Assembly: GCA_017889625.1 (NCBI GenBank)
Contig: JAGGAD010000001.1
Location: 45,079-109,078, forward strand
DNA length: 64,000 nt
From: Bacillota bacterium
GTDB lineage: Bacteria > Bacillota > Negativicutes > Sporomusales > CTSoil-080
Direction of reading: 5' to 3'
A program made the translations under genes and the position numbers. Positions 24,968 to 33,517 of this stretch are shown here, piece by piece (the first letter of the stretch is position 1; the number at the start of each line of letters is the position of its first letter). The notes beneath the pieces are model-generated. The model saw nothing but the letters and a program-made list of their open reading frames with translations, did not search any database and was not told the DNA's origin.

Positions 24968-25288
24968 ATGGCACATTACGACTACGAAGAAAAAAAACTC
25001 AGTGTTTCGCGGCGAGAATTTCTTGGTTTGCTGGGGGTTGGCGCGGCGGTTATATGGATGGGGGCTTATGTTACTACCGATTTAGTAAAAAATCGAAAAA
25101 AATACATTCGGATGCGGGCCCAGGGGTTATATAAAGACGATGGTCAATCGGTTATTCGACAAAGCCACAATAACAAAGCGCTTATGGACATGTATGCACA
25201 ATTTGCCGGGAAACCGTTGAGTACGGTGCCCCAAGAATTATTCCATACAAAGTATGTTGACAGGATAAATCTGGGAGGTGTAATTTGA
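24968..25288 (+). CDS. [FeFe] hydrogenase small subunit with Tat signal
   Basis: Protein of 106 residues homologous in layout to Desulfovibrio HydB. The twin-arginine signal is SVSRREFLGLLGVGAAVIWM (about residues 12-31). The mature part includes KNRKKYIRMRAQGLYKDD and HNNKALMDMYAQFAGKPL, both family-typical, ending in TKYVDRINLG. It wraps the catalytic subunit and carries it across the inner membrane. RBS GAAAGGGGG. Its stop overlaps the start of the cytochrome gene (TGATG). Confidence 0.9.
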   Translation: MAHYDYEEKKLSVSRREFLGLLGVGAAVIWMGAYVTTDLVKNRKKYIRMRAQGLYKDDGQSVIRQSHNNKALMDMYAQFAGKPLSTVPQELFHTKYVDRINLGGVI

Positions 25289-25980
25289 TGGCCAGGGATA
25301 GTACGGAAAAAAGAATATTAAAGCATCCGCTGGCTTCGAGAATATTTCATTGGTGCTTGATAATGGGTTTTTTGCCAGCCGCGATTAGCGGTTTTATATT
25401 ATGGCTGAAGGTTGGTGGTGATGGGATCAGGCATGTTGCACTAGAGATACATATGATGGGAGCTACTGTATTTACCGTTTCGGTGATTGGGTATATGATT
25501 CTTCGGTTTACAAGAGTGCTGGCATATGTTCATCGGATTTTCAGTTGGAACAAAAACGATCTAGGGTGGTTTAAAGTATTAGGCGGTTATCCACAAAAAA
25601 TATTGTTTGGTAAGAACGTCGAGGTACCACCAATGGGGAAAATTAATTCTGGACAGAAGATTCTCAGTATTGTCCTGTTTTTTGGTGGGCCAATCTTGAT
25701 TATAACCGGATGGATTCTTTATGCATACATTCCCGTTTTACCAAAAATATTCATTTTCTGGGTGGATGTTGTTCATCTAATTCTGGGTGTACTTTGCGGG
25801 CTGTTTATTATAGGACATATCTTCCTCGGGGTTTATAACTGGTCTGACTTTAAAGTTATGTTCGGTGATGGCGTCATAGATTTTGCTGAAGCTAACGAAC
25901 ATACGCCGGTGTGGGTGAAAAATGAGGTTGAGCCAGTTAATCATCAACCATTAAGTAATCTAAAAGTGGTGGAAAAATGA
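25288..25980 (+). CDS. Cytochrome b membrane subunit of hydrogenase
   Basis: Integral membrane protein of 230 residues with four main transmembrane segments (about 22-42, 58-80, 128-150, 165-190), like FdnI/HyaC cytochromes. Candidate heme His residues sit in SRIFHWCLIMGF, LEIHMMGATVF, VVHLILG and IGHIFLGVYNW. It would anchor the hydrogenase at the outer face of the inner membrane and pass electrons to the quinone pool or to other redox partners. ATG 25288 overlaps the preceding stop by one base; GGGAGGTG is the ribosome site. Confidence 0.88.
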   Translation: MARDSTEKRILKHPLASRIFHWCLIMGFLPAAISGFILWLKVGGDGIRHVALEIHMMGATVFTVSVIGYMILRFTRVLAYVHRIFSWNKNDLGWFKVLGGYPQKILFGKNVEVPPMGKINSGQKILSIVLFFGGPILIITGWILYAYIPVLPKIFIFWVDVVHLILGVLCGLFIIGHIFLGVYNWSDFKVMFGDGVIDFAEANEHTPVWVKNEVEPVNHQPLSNLKVVEK

Positions 25981-26101
25981 GAGAGTTTTGCCGGTGAACC
26001 AAAAAATGAAAAGTAGCTAACAACTGTATATGAGTTATTTGTTAAGGAAGCATTGTCGATATTGTTTTGGTAAATAAATTAACTTAATACAGGATGTAAG
26101 T

Positions 26102-26143
26102 AACCCGGCTTAGCCTAAAAAATTGTGCAAGCTGGGTTTTCTT
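26102..26143 (+). terminator. Intrinsic terminator after hydrogenase operon
   Basis: AACCCGGCTT and AAGCTGGGTT pair over 10 positions (one G-T), followed by TTCTT. Confidence 0.8.
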
Positions 26144-26217
26144 ATGGTACAATACAAAATATTAAAAGATTACAATGCTATAATTGTGTTTGGTTTTTGA
26201 AAGAGAGGAAAAAATAA

Positions 26218-27699
26218 ATGATTGAAAGCAGTATAGGTGTCATTGCGGCCTTTACCGTATATCTGGCCGTAATGATGGGTATAGGTATTTATTATTGGCG
26301 AAAAGAGCAGACAATGTCCGATTACATATTGGGCGGACGGCAATTGGGGGCTTGGGTGACCTCAATGAGTGCTGAAGCTTCAGATATGAGTGGCTGGATG
26401 CTGATGGGGCTACCTGGATATGCCTATGTAGCCGGATTAGAGGCCAGCTGGATTGCGATTGGTTTAATGCTGGGAACTTGGGCTAATTGGCGGTTTGTCG
26501 CCAAGCGCTTGCGGCAATATACCCAAATTGCTAATGATTCGTTAACTTTGCCGGATTATTTTCAGAATCGATTTCATGATCAATCGCAAACTTTGCGAAT
26601 TGTATCTGCGATATTTATTCTTATCTTTTTTCTTATTTATACGTCATCCGGTTTTGTAGCGGGTGGCAAACTATTTCAGACGGTTTTCGGCTTGCCATAT
26701 ATAACAGCTTTACTCCTTGGGACATTTGTTGTGGTGTTTTATACTTTTCTGGGTGGATTCATGGCGGTGTGCTGGACTGACTTTGTGCAGGGTATTATGA
26801 TGTTTTTTGCTATATTGGCGGTGCCAATTATGGCGACGTTCATGATGGGTGGGCCCAGTGTTACCATTAATGAATTGTCTAGTTGGAATACCGATATGTT
26901 TCGGTTATTTACAGCAGCTGACGGGAAGCCGCTGTCGATTATCGCAATAATTTCGCTTTTGGCCTGGGGGTTGGGCTATTTCGGACAGCCGCACATTCTG
27001 GTTCGGTTTATGGCTATTCGGTCGGGGGCAGAAGTTAAAAAAGCCACTAATATTGCAATGACCTGGGTTATTATATCCCTGGTGGCTGCTGTACTGGTTG
27101 GGCTGGTTGGCAGGGTATATTTGCAGCAGCCGTTAACTGGTTCGGCAGTTGAAACGGTGTTTATGGTGATGACCAACGATCTTTTTGCTAGTTTTATTGC
27201 CGGGATTATTTTATCGGCAGTGTTGGCCGCAGTTATGAGTACAGCGTCCTCCCAGCTTCTTGTAACTGCCTCGGCGGTATCGCAGGATTTTTATAAAGCT
27301 CTTTTCCGTCCGGCTGCCGGGGAAAAGGAATTAGTATGGGTTAGTCGGGCAACGGTGATTGTCGTAACTATTGCTGCGGTAATTATGGGACTTGATCCTA
27401 ACAACTTTATTTTGGAGATGGTGGCTTATGCATGGGCTGGTTTTGGGGCTGCTTTTGGACCGGCACTCGTGATGTCGCTGTTTTGGAAACGCATGACTCG
27501 TAATGGGGCGTTAGCCGGAATTATTGTTGGCGGAATTACAGTTTTGGTTTGGAAACAATTTACGTTTTTTGGCTTGTATGAAATTGTTCCTGGGTTTATC
27601 ATGGCTTGTTTGGCGATTTATTTAGTCAGCATCTTTGATACGCCGCCGTCTCAAGCTGTTGTCGATGATTTCAACGCAGTAGATAAGAGCGTAATATAA
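26218..27699 (+). CDS. Sodium/solute symporter, PutP-like (SSF family)
   Basis: Transporter of 493 residues with about 13 transmembrane segments. Near the start: YWRKEQTMSDYILGGRQLG and WVTSMSAEASDMSGWMLMGL (about residues 24-65), the Na+-site region of PutP-type carriers; MRSGAEVKKA-like and ILSAVLAAVMSTASSQLLV (about 335-353) are also PutP-like, so proline is the most probable substrate. RBS GAGAGG. Single gene flanked by terminators on both sides. Confidence 0.88.
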   Translation: MIESSIGVIAAFTVYLAVMMGIGIYYWRKEQTMSDYILGGRQLGAWVTSMSAEASDMSGWMLMGLPGYAYVAGLEASWIAIGLMLGTWANWRFVAKRLRQYTQIANDSLTLPDYFQNRFHDQSQTLRIVSAIFILIFFLIYTSSGFVAGGKLFQTVFGLPYITALLLGTFVVVFYTFLGGFMAVCWTDFVQGIMMFFAILAVPIMATFMMGGPSVTINELSSWNTDMFRLFTAADGKPLSIIAIISLLAWGLGYFGQPHILVRFMAIRSGAEVKKATNIAMTWVIISLVAAVLVGLVGRVYLQQPLTGSAVETVFMVMTNDLFASFIAGIILSAVLAAVMSTASSQLLVTASAVSQDFYKALFRPAAGEKELVWVSRATVIVVTIAAVIMGLDPNNFILEMVAYAWAGFGAAFGPALVMSLFWKRMTRNGALAGIIVGGITVLVWKQFTFFGLYEIVPGFIMACLAIYLVSIFDTPPSQAVVDDFNAVDKSVI

Positions 27700-27710
27700 T
27701 AATTTGATGC

Positions 27711-27761
27711 ATAAAAAATATGAGACCATCAAAAATTTTTTGATGGTCTCATATTTTTTAT
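27711..27761. terminator. Strong intrinsic terminator after putP-like gene
   Basis: ATATGAGACCATCAAAAA and TTTTTGATGGTCTCATAT pair perfectly, extended by matching A- and T-runs on both sides. It can work on both strands. Confidence 0.92.
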
Positions 27762-27876
27762 GTTGTTGCTGAAATGGGAAAATCAGTATCAAAATGACAA
27801 GATGAATTTGCATTATTGCGAAGTTTAAGCTGGCAGCAATCAGTAAGTAACAGGTTATAGTCTTGTACGGGTCTGG

Positions 27877-27892
27877 TGGCATGAATATTGCA
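27877..27892 (+). promoter_or_regulatory. Sigma-54 (-24/-12) promoter of the second Mo/W operon
   Basis: TGGCATGAATATTGCA matches TGGCACG-N4-TTGCW with one change, and GG and GC are 12 bases apart as required. Transcription would start near 27903, about 73 bases before the first gene. The same class of promoter drives the other Mo/W enzyme at 20020. Confidence 0.8.
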
Positions 27893-27975
27893 ATTAATAA
27901 AGATATGTGTTCTGAGCTTGGGTTAGTAGGAGCCGGAACTAAAGGTTAAAACTAATTTATACTAGGAGGACACTT

Positions 27976-28794
27976 ATGCGTACTGCTATTGTAGTATTTA
28001 CTAAAGTTCCCAAAGCCGGCGAGACGAAGACAAGGCTAACAACTAGCCGGGGCGGTGTACTGACCCCGGAAGAAGCTGAGTTTCTTTATACCGCCTGTTT
28101 GCTTGATGTAATTAATTGTTGTGTTGCATCCCAAAGTGGGGATGTCTGGATTTGTTACAATTGTGAGGGGGATAGGGAGTACTTAAATAAAGTATTGACG
28201 AGGACTAACGATCCGGCACGAATTAAAGGAATTTATTGTGATCGCGGGGGAACTTTTGATGAATGTATGCAGTATGCGGCTGACTATTTATTAGAAAATA
28301 GTAGCGAACGCTTAGCCGAAGCGGTAGTTATTGTCGGAGGCGATCTTCCCGGATTACAGCCGAGTATTATTAAAGAAGCGGTGAAGAAGCTGAAGTGTAT
28401 GGCGGTAAGTGAAGCAGGCTTGGCGGCTATAAAAGGTCAGGGCGAAGCGGTGGGGGCAGCTGTTGTTGAAGGTGCGTGTCAGGAAGGCGGTTTTTCACTG
28501 ATTGGTTATACCTATACCACGCCGTTCAAATTTGACCAGGTTTTTTATAACCTGGAAGGAATTACGGCGCTGGATATGGTGGTAGATAAGGTGGAGGCCA
28601 GTCAAATTCCGTTTGCGTTTGTGGAGATGGTGCCTGATGTAGACATTCCGGTTGATTTGGCAAGCATGATTCCGGTAGTAAAAGGAATTAAACTGGCAGC
28701 AGCCTATGATAGTACGGTGCTGGCGCCGATGAATATTCTAAGAATGTTGGAAGAGTTAGGGTTAGCGGCTTCAGCTTTGCCGCCGCAGCGTTGA
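27976..28794 (+). CDS. DUF2064/TIGR04282 glycosyltransferase-like protein
   Basis: Protein of 272 residues with the nucleotidyl/glycosyl-transferase fold of the DUF2064 family. The start IVVFTKVPKAGETKTRL is the family signature (Kxp.pG.vKTRL), and VVIVGGDLPGLQPSII (about 116-131) is the second, containing the presumed catalytic Asp. Some relatives act in arsenosugar or selenium-associated pathways, and the fold is close to CofC; none of this fixes a role here. First gene of a seven-gene operon behind a sigma-54 promoter; AGGAGG precedes the ATG. Interesting as part of a redox-enzyme operon, perhaps for cofactor or glycan modification. Confidence 0.8.
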   Translation: MRTAIVVFTKVPKAGETKTRLTTSRGGVLTPEEAEFLYTACLLDVINCCVASQSGDVWICYNCEGDREYLNKVLTRTNDPARIKGIYCDRGGTFDECMQYAADYLLENSSERLAEAVVIVGGDLPGLQPSIIKEAVKKLKCMAVSEAGLAAIKGQGEAVGAAVVEGACQEGGFSLIGYTYTTPFKFDQVFYNLEGITALDMVVDKVEASQIPFAFVEMVPDVDIPVDLASMIPVVKGIKLAAAYDSTVLAPMNILRMLEELGLAASALPPQR

Positions 28795-28810
28795 AGGGCG
28801 GCTGAAGATA

Positions 28811-29785
28811 ATGCAAAACAGTCAAATAGCCGAAGTCTTTCGTTCTACGCTTAATCTTAGATGGTCACCAGTTGCGGTCCGGCTGATGCGGCCAGGCGAG
28901 AAAGCACCCAGTGGAGTAGACGAACCGATAAGCCGGATTCGTCATTGCCAAGCTATTGCGTTGGCGAGACGTGGCAATAGTCTGTATCTTCCCCCGCGAC
29001 GGCATGCTTGCCCGGATGGGGCGGCAATTATGGGACTGGTGCCGATGTCGCCTAAACTTAAATCAGGGGAACTATACTTATTATTTAAGAAACTTCCTAA
29101 CCTTGAATGTGCAAAAAAAATGATTGTGAGTCGGCCGGAGTTTGCTGCCGGGACGTATAGTGCAAGTGTTGTTGCTCCGTTAGAAGAAGCGGCGTTTGAA
29201 CCTGATGTGGTCATTTTTACATTGTGGCCGGAGCAGGCCATGTGGCTGTGTGCGGCATCAACTTATTCTACTGGAGAACGGCAAATTTTCAATACATCAG
29301 GCTACAATTCGACTTGTGCGGATTTGACTGTTCAGGTAATGACCAGTCAAAAAATGAATATATCGTTTGGCTGTTATGGGGCCAGGGCCTCAAGTGATGT
29401 CGCGGATTTTGAGGTTTATGTGTCTGTGCCTTATAGGGACCTTGCGGTACTGATAGAAGCGCTGAAAAAGCTTTCGCTGAAAAGTATTCCTGAAGCCCGG
29501 CGGCGTATTTATATGCCACCGATTATGGATAATGTGCTTCAGGTCGGGGAAGCCGAGAAAGAACAAGTAGAGATAATCATCGATCGTGAACGATGCAGCG
29601 GATGTGGGCTATGTGCGGCTTTTTGTCCTGAAGCTATGCTGGAAGTAATTGCGGTGGGCGATAAAAAAAAGGCTGTGGTGAGCAAGAGTGGCGGGTGTTG
29701 TTGTTGTTACACCTGTGTAGGCCAATGTTCCCAGAAGGCCATCCAGTTAAAACCGCATAGTAATATTCCAAATGGAGGGAAGTAG
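28811..29785 (+). CDS. DUF169 protein fused to a ferredoxin domain
   Basis: Protein of 324 residues. Residues about 5-235 are a DUF169 domain (LNLRWSPVAVRLM, RHCQAIALAR, GGxxC-like ACPDGAAIMGL, FGCYGARASSD). The C-terminus, about 255-315, is ferredoxin-like: CSGCGLCAAFCPEAM, then the unusual GGCCCCYTCVGQCSQKAI with four consecutive Cys. DUF169 proteins often occur near corrinoid, CO-dehydrogenase or Mo-enzyme genes in anaerobes, with no defined activity. It lies 16 bases after the DUF2064 gene and 3 bases before the catalytic subunit. Probable electron carrier or maturation factor; this is inference. Confidence 0.82.
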   Translation: MQNSQIAEVFRSTLNLRWSPVAVRLMRPGEKAPSGVDEPISRIRHCQAIALARRGNSLYLPPRRHACPDGAAIMGLVPMSPKLKSGELYLLFKKLPNLECAKKMIVSRPEFAAGTYSASVVAPLEEAAFEPDVVIFTLWPEQAMWLCAASTYSTGERQIFNTSGYNSTCADLTVQVMTSQKMNISFGCYGARASSDVADFEVYVSVPYRDLAVLIEALKKLSLKSIPEARRRIYMPPIMDNVLQVGEAEKEQVEIIIDRERCSGCGLCAAFCPEAMLEVIAVGDKKKAVVSKSGGCCCCYTCVGQCSQKAIQLKPHSNIPNGGK

Positions 29786-29788
29786 GGG

Positions 29789-31984
29789 ATGAGTGATTTA
29801 AAAAAAGTTGCTTGCCATTTTTGCCATATGAATTGCGGGATGTTGGCAGAAGTGGACAATGGAGTGATTACCAAAGTGACCGGAGACCCAGAACATCCTT
29901 TCAATCAGGGTGCACAGTGTCCGCGGGGGGCTTCGGCATTGGATCACCTTAACCATCCCAATCGGATAAATTATCCGTTAAAACAGATAGGAAAACGTGG
30001 GGCGGGGCAATTTGAGCGGGTAAGTTGGCAAGAGGCGCTTGACGATATTGCTGCTAGGCTGACAAAACTCAAAGCTACTTATGGAGCCGAAACTCTTAGT
30101 AGCTTAGGGGGGACTAACCGAACCGATGACTTTGCCAGACGACGGTTTTTTAACCTGTTTGGCAGTCCTAATGTAGCTCATACTGCTCCCGTATGTTGGA
30201 TTCCAAATTTTTTGGTGGAGTCGGCTTCTTATGGTTGGGCGGCCTTTGATCCTGAGATTGCAGGTTCACGGTGTGTAATTATTTGGGGGCATAACCCGGC
30301 TACTTCATATCTGCCGGAAATGCGCGGCTTGCTCCAGGCTAAAGCTAATGGCACTAAAATCATTGTAATTGATCCGATTTTCAGTGAAACTGCGGCTAAA
30401 GCTGACCTCTGGCTAGCGATTAGGCCTGGTTCGGATAACGCTTTGGCGCTGGCTTGGCTTAACGTTATTATCAATGAAGGCTTGTATGATTACGAATTTG
30501 TTGATGAGTGGACGGTTGGGTTTGACGAACTTAGTGAACGGGTTGAAGAATACACGCCGGAGTGGGCGGCGGAAAAGACCGGAATCTCGGCTGAAGTTAT
30601 TGCGGAAGCCGCTAGAATATATGCTACTGCCAAACCAGCCTGTATCCAATGGGGGGTTGCTACCGACCAGTTTGGGCGAGGCAGCAGTGCCGGAGCGCAA
30701 GCTAGGGTAGCGCTAAGAGTTATCTGTGGCAATTTAGATGTGCCGGGTGGCGATGTAATGCCGGGGCCGCATCCGGACTTTATTACTGATTGGGAAATGG
30801 AATTAAACGATTTATTACCGTTGGCCCAGCGGCAAAAACAACTGGGGGCAGATAAATTTAAGTTGAACACCTGGCCGGGTTATCAGCTATTAACCGATAA
30901 TATGGTGCGGGTCTGGGGAAAAAGCATTCCGGCAGAGTGGTTCTGCGAGGCTAATGCGCCGCTCCTATTCAGAGCAATGGTGAGTCAACAGCCTTATCCA
31001 GTGAAAGCTTGTATTGTGTTAGCTAATAATCCTTTGATTTCTTACGCCAATTCTAAATTAGTATATCAGGCTTTAAAAAGTCTTGACCTCTTAGTAGTGA
31101 TGGATTACTGGATGACCCCATCGGCGCTGTTGGCGGATTATGTTTTACCTGCGGCATCCTGGTTGGAACGTCCGGTAATGACCACGACTTATGGGGTATC
31201 GGATTGGCTTATTGCCTCTGAACGGGCAATTGAGCCAATGTTCGAACGGAAGACTGATGCTGATTTTTGGCGTGAATTGGGGCATAGATTGGGGCAAGTT
31301 GAATACTGGCCGTGGGAAAGCGACGAAGAAATATTTAAACAGCGATTGGATCCTATCGGACTGGAAGTCGACAGCTATGAAGAATTTGTTCAATATTACC
31401 GGATGGCCTTTGCCCCACGAGAATACAGGAAGTATCAGGAACGTGGGGTGGCTACTCCTTCAGGTAAGGTTGAACTTAAAAGCTCTATTCTCGAACAGTT
31501 GGGCTATGATCCATTGCCGCATTATGTGGAATTACCGTTTGGCAGTGAGGCAAAACCTGAAATGGTAGCTGAATATCCATTAACATTAATCGCCGGAGGC
31601 GGGTTCATGCCGTTCTTTCATTCCGAGCACCGGGAAATAACCAGAATCCGGCTGTTAAAGCCGTACCCAAGAGTAGCAATCAGTCCGGTGCTGGCAAGTC
31701 AACTTAGTATTAAAGATAAGGAATGGGTGTGGATTGAAACACCGACCGGACGGATAAAACAACAGGCCCTTATTACCTCGGCCGTAGCGCCCAATGTTAT
31801 CCAGGCGGAGCGGGGCTGGTGGTTCCCGGAAAATTCGCCGGTTGACCCTGACCTTATGGGAGCATTTGATTCTAACGTTAATGTGTGCCTGGATGATGAC
31901 CCCAATACTTGCGATGAAGCATGTGGCAGTTGGTGTACCAGGGCGGTTATGTGTCGGATATCTAAAGTCGGGGGTGAAAGATAA
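29789..31984 (+). CDS. Acetylene hydratase-like Mo/W oxidoreductase
   Basis: DMSO reductase superfamily catalytic subunit, 731 residues, about the length of acetylene hydratase. The FeS motif CHFCHMNCGMLAEV (CxxCxxxC, residues 9-22) plus CPRG (about 48-51) binds one [4Fe-4S]. The probable metal ligand is Cys in APVCWIPNFL (about 135). The active-site Asp that follows the second Cys in Pelobacter acetylene hydratase is His here (CHMNC), so that reaction is not assured. Late motifs ATPSGKVELKSSILEQLGYDPL and ERGWWFPE are shared with that enzyme (first one spans two known blocks). No Tat signal. Next genes encode FeS and membrane subunits, suggesting a PsrABC-like complex. Confidence 0.87.
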   Translation: MSDLKKVACHFCHMNCGMLAEVDNGVITKVTGDPEHPFNQGAQCPRGASALDHLNHPNRINYPLKQIGKRGAGQFERVSWQEALDDIAARLTKLKATYGAETLSSLGGTNRTDDFARRRFFNLFGSPNVAHTAPVCWIPNFLVESASYGWAAFDPEIAGSRCVIIWGHNPATSYLPEMRGLLQAKANGTKIIVIDPIFSETAAKADLWLAIRPGSDNALALAWLNVIINEGLYDYEFVDEWTVGFDELSERVEEYTPEWAAEKTGISAEVIAEAARIYATAKPACIQWGVATDQFGRGSSAGAQARVALRVICGNLDVPGGDVMPGPHPDFITDWEMELNDLLPLAQRQKQLGADKFKLNTWPGYQLLTDNMVRVWGKSIPAEWFCEANAPLLFRAMVSQQPYPVKACIVLANNPLISYANSKLVYQALKSLDLLVVMDYWMTPSALLADYVLPAASWLERPVMTTTYGVSDWLIASERAIEPMFERKTDADFWRELGHRLGQVEYWPWESDEEIFKQRLDPIGLEVDSYEEFVQYYRMAFAPREYRKYQERGVATPSGKVELKSSILEQLGYDPLPHYVELPFGSEAKPEMVAEYPLTLIAGGGFMPFFHSEHREITRIRLLKPYPRVAISPVLASQLSIKDKEWVWIETPTGRIKQQALITSAVAPNVIQAERGWWFPENSPVDPDLMGAFDSNVNVCLDDDPNTCDEACGSWCTRAVMCRISKVGGER

Positions 31985-32526
31985 TGCATTGGGGGATGGT
32001 TATTGATCTAAGACGGTGCGTTGGCTGTCATGCCTGTACCATAGCTTGTCAAAATGAAAACAACTTGCCGTTGGCGCTTAAATACTGCAAAATTTTCAAG
32101 GTTGGTCCGAATGGAGAATATCCCAATCTTACATCCTACAACATTCCTATAGCCTGCATGCATTGTGAGGAGGCGCCGTGTGTTGAAGGATGTCCTACGG
32201 GGGCGAGCCACCGGCGCGAAGACGGTATTATAGCGATTGATGCTGACAAATGTGTGGGCTGTCAGTTTTGCATGTTAGTCTGTCCCTATGGTGTGAGGCA
32301 TATGAATAAAGAAGCTGGTGCCGTGGAGAAGTGTACGTTATGCTTTGAACGTCTGGAAGCTGGGAAAGTAACCCGGTGCGTTGAGACATGTCAACTTAAG
32401 GCTAGGCATATCGGTGACCTTGATGATGAAACTGGTGAACTTATGCGATTAATTAGGAAAGATAATGCTCAGCCGCTTTATAAACATTTAGGAACAAAAC
32501 CATCGGTTTACTATATAATGCCATAA
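31984..32526 (+). CDS. Four-cluster ferredoxin subunit (NrfC/PsrB type)
   Basis: Electron-transfer subunit of 180 residues with four Cys groups in the DMSO-reductase B order: CVGCHACTIACQNEN (about 12-26), CMHCEEAPCVEGCP (about 59-72), CVGCQFCMLVCPYG (about 90-103) and CTLCFERLEAGK then CVETC (about 117-138). It links the catalytic subunit to the membrane subunit. The ATG overlaps the preceding stop by one base (TAATG), a tight translational coupling. Confidence 0.93.
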   Translation: MHWGMVIDLRRCVGCHACTIACQNENNLPLALKYCKIFKVGPNGEYPNLTSYNIPIACMHCEEAPCVEGCPTGASHRREDGIIAIDADKCVGCQFCMLVCPYGVRHMNKEAGAVEKCTLCFERLEAGKVTRCVETCQLKARHIGDLDDETGELMRLIRKDNAQPLYKHLGTKPSVYYIMP

Positions 32527-32545
32527 GAGAGGAGGCAGATTGGTT

Positions 32546-33502
32546 ATGGAACAAAAACAAGGGTATTGGGGTTGGCTGGCAGCGGGCTATTTGTTTTTGG
32601 CGGCATTGGGGGCGATGATAGTCAGTACTGTGGCGATTATGGATATATTGGATATAAAAGTAGTCAGCCAAATTAATGGCTGGATAAGCTTAGTCGCCTT
32701 GGTTCTTGCCGGAGTGGGATCACTCTTTCTTATGGTCGAATTGACTCATATCTTTAGGGCCTATCTGATCTATGCTCGCCCTTCGTCTATTATGTGTATT
32801 GGATCATACTTATTGACTGCTTTTTTGGGGCTTACGTTTATTTATGCAACCTTTTTCTTTGACTTTATTCCTTGGGCTGGACTAGTCGTGATTAGAAAGA
32901 TCGTGGCAGTGCTTACTATTGTAAGTGCGTTGGGATTAGTTGCGTATCCCGGCCTGGAATTGGCGGAAGCTAGGGGCCGGACTTTTTGGAATGGCGGCGG
33001 TCTGGTAGCGTTGTTTATTACCAATGGTGCGGCTACTGGACTAGCTGGGGTCAATATTATGCTAGTGCTGTTTGGTTTGGGGGTCAGTCAGTATGTAATG
33101 GTACTGAATCTAATTCTAACAATAACCTTAATTATCCAATTAACTATGATTAGTAGTTATCTATGGGGAATCAAATTAACTGGAGCTAAGGAAGCCCAAG
33201 CCAGTGTTGCTAGTCTGGTTACCGGGACTTACCGGTTTAAATTTATGGGTATTGTAGTATCAATAGGCACTGTAGTGCCATTGATACTTGGCTTTTTCGG
33301 AAGTTTGCCGCAACTTGTGGTAGTGGCGGCAGTATTGGTACTTGTCGGTGGATTATTGTTTAGGCGGGTATTCTTGGCGGTTGCGCTAAGAATAGTTATG
33401 CCGGGCGAAGAAAATCAAACTATCAGCGACAAAGAAGCGGCGCAGTTAGCGATTAGATTAGAAAAATGCTGGGCGCAAAAAGCTGGCTGGCTAAAGAATT
33501 GA
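32546..33502 (+). CDS. NrfD/PsrC/DmsC-type membrane subunit
   Basis: Integral membrane protein of 318 residues with eight or more transmembrane segments, the size of NrfD/PsrC quinone-interacting subunits. The region GSLFLMVELTHIFRAYLIYAR (about 58-78, shown as two blocks VELTHIFR and AYLIYARPSS) followed by MCIGSYLLTAFLG resembles the P-side quinone site region of PsrC (ELxxpxR...hprSpmswGs). It would exchange electrons between quinone and the ferredoxin subunit. ATG 32546 is ten bases from GGAGG; TTG 32540 in frame is too close. Confidence 0.85.
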   Translation: MEQKQGYWGWLAAGYLFLAALGAMIVSTVAIMDILDIKVVSQINGWISLVALVLAGVGSLFLMVELTHIFRAYLIYARPSSIMCIGSYLLTAFLGLTFIYATFFFDFIPWAGLVVIRKIVAVLTIVSALGLVAYPGLELAEARGRTFWNGGGLVALFITNGAATGLAGVNIMLVLFGLGVSQYVMVLNLILTITLIIQLTMISSYLWGIKLTGAKEAQASVASLVTGTYRFKFMGIVVSIGTVVPLILGFFGSLPQLVVVAAVLVLVGGLLFRRVFLAVALRIVMPGEENQTISDKEAAQLAIRLEKCWAQKAGWLKN

Positions 33503-33517
33503 CAGTCGGTTGGTGAG

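Noticed and set aside
27622..27882. Minus-strand 86-residue frame after the putP-like gene
   Set aside because: It reads through a strong bidirectional terminator and has no ribosome site.
27881..27949. 22-residue frame MNIAINKDMCSELG...
   Set aside because: Its start lies inside the -24/-12 promoter, so it would precede the transcription start.
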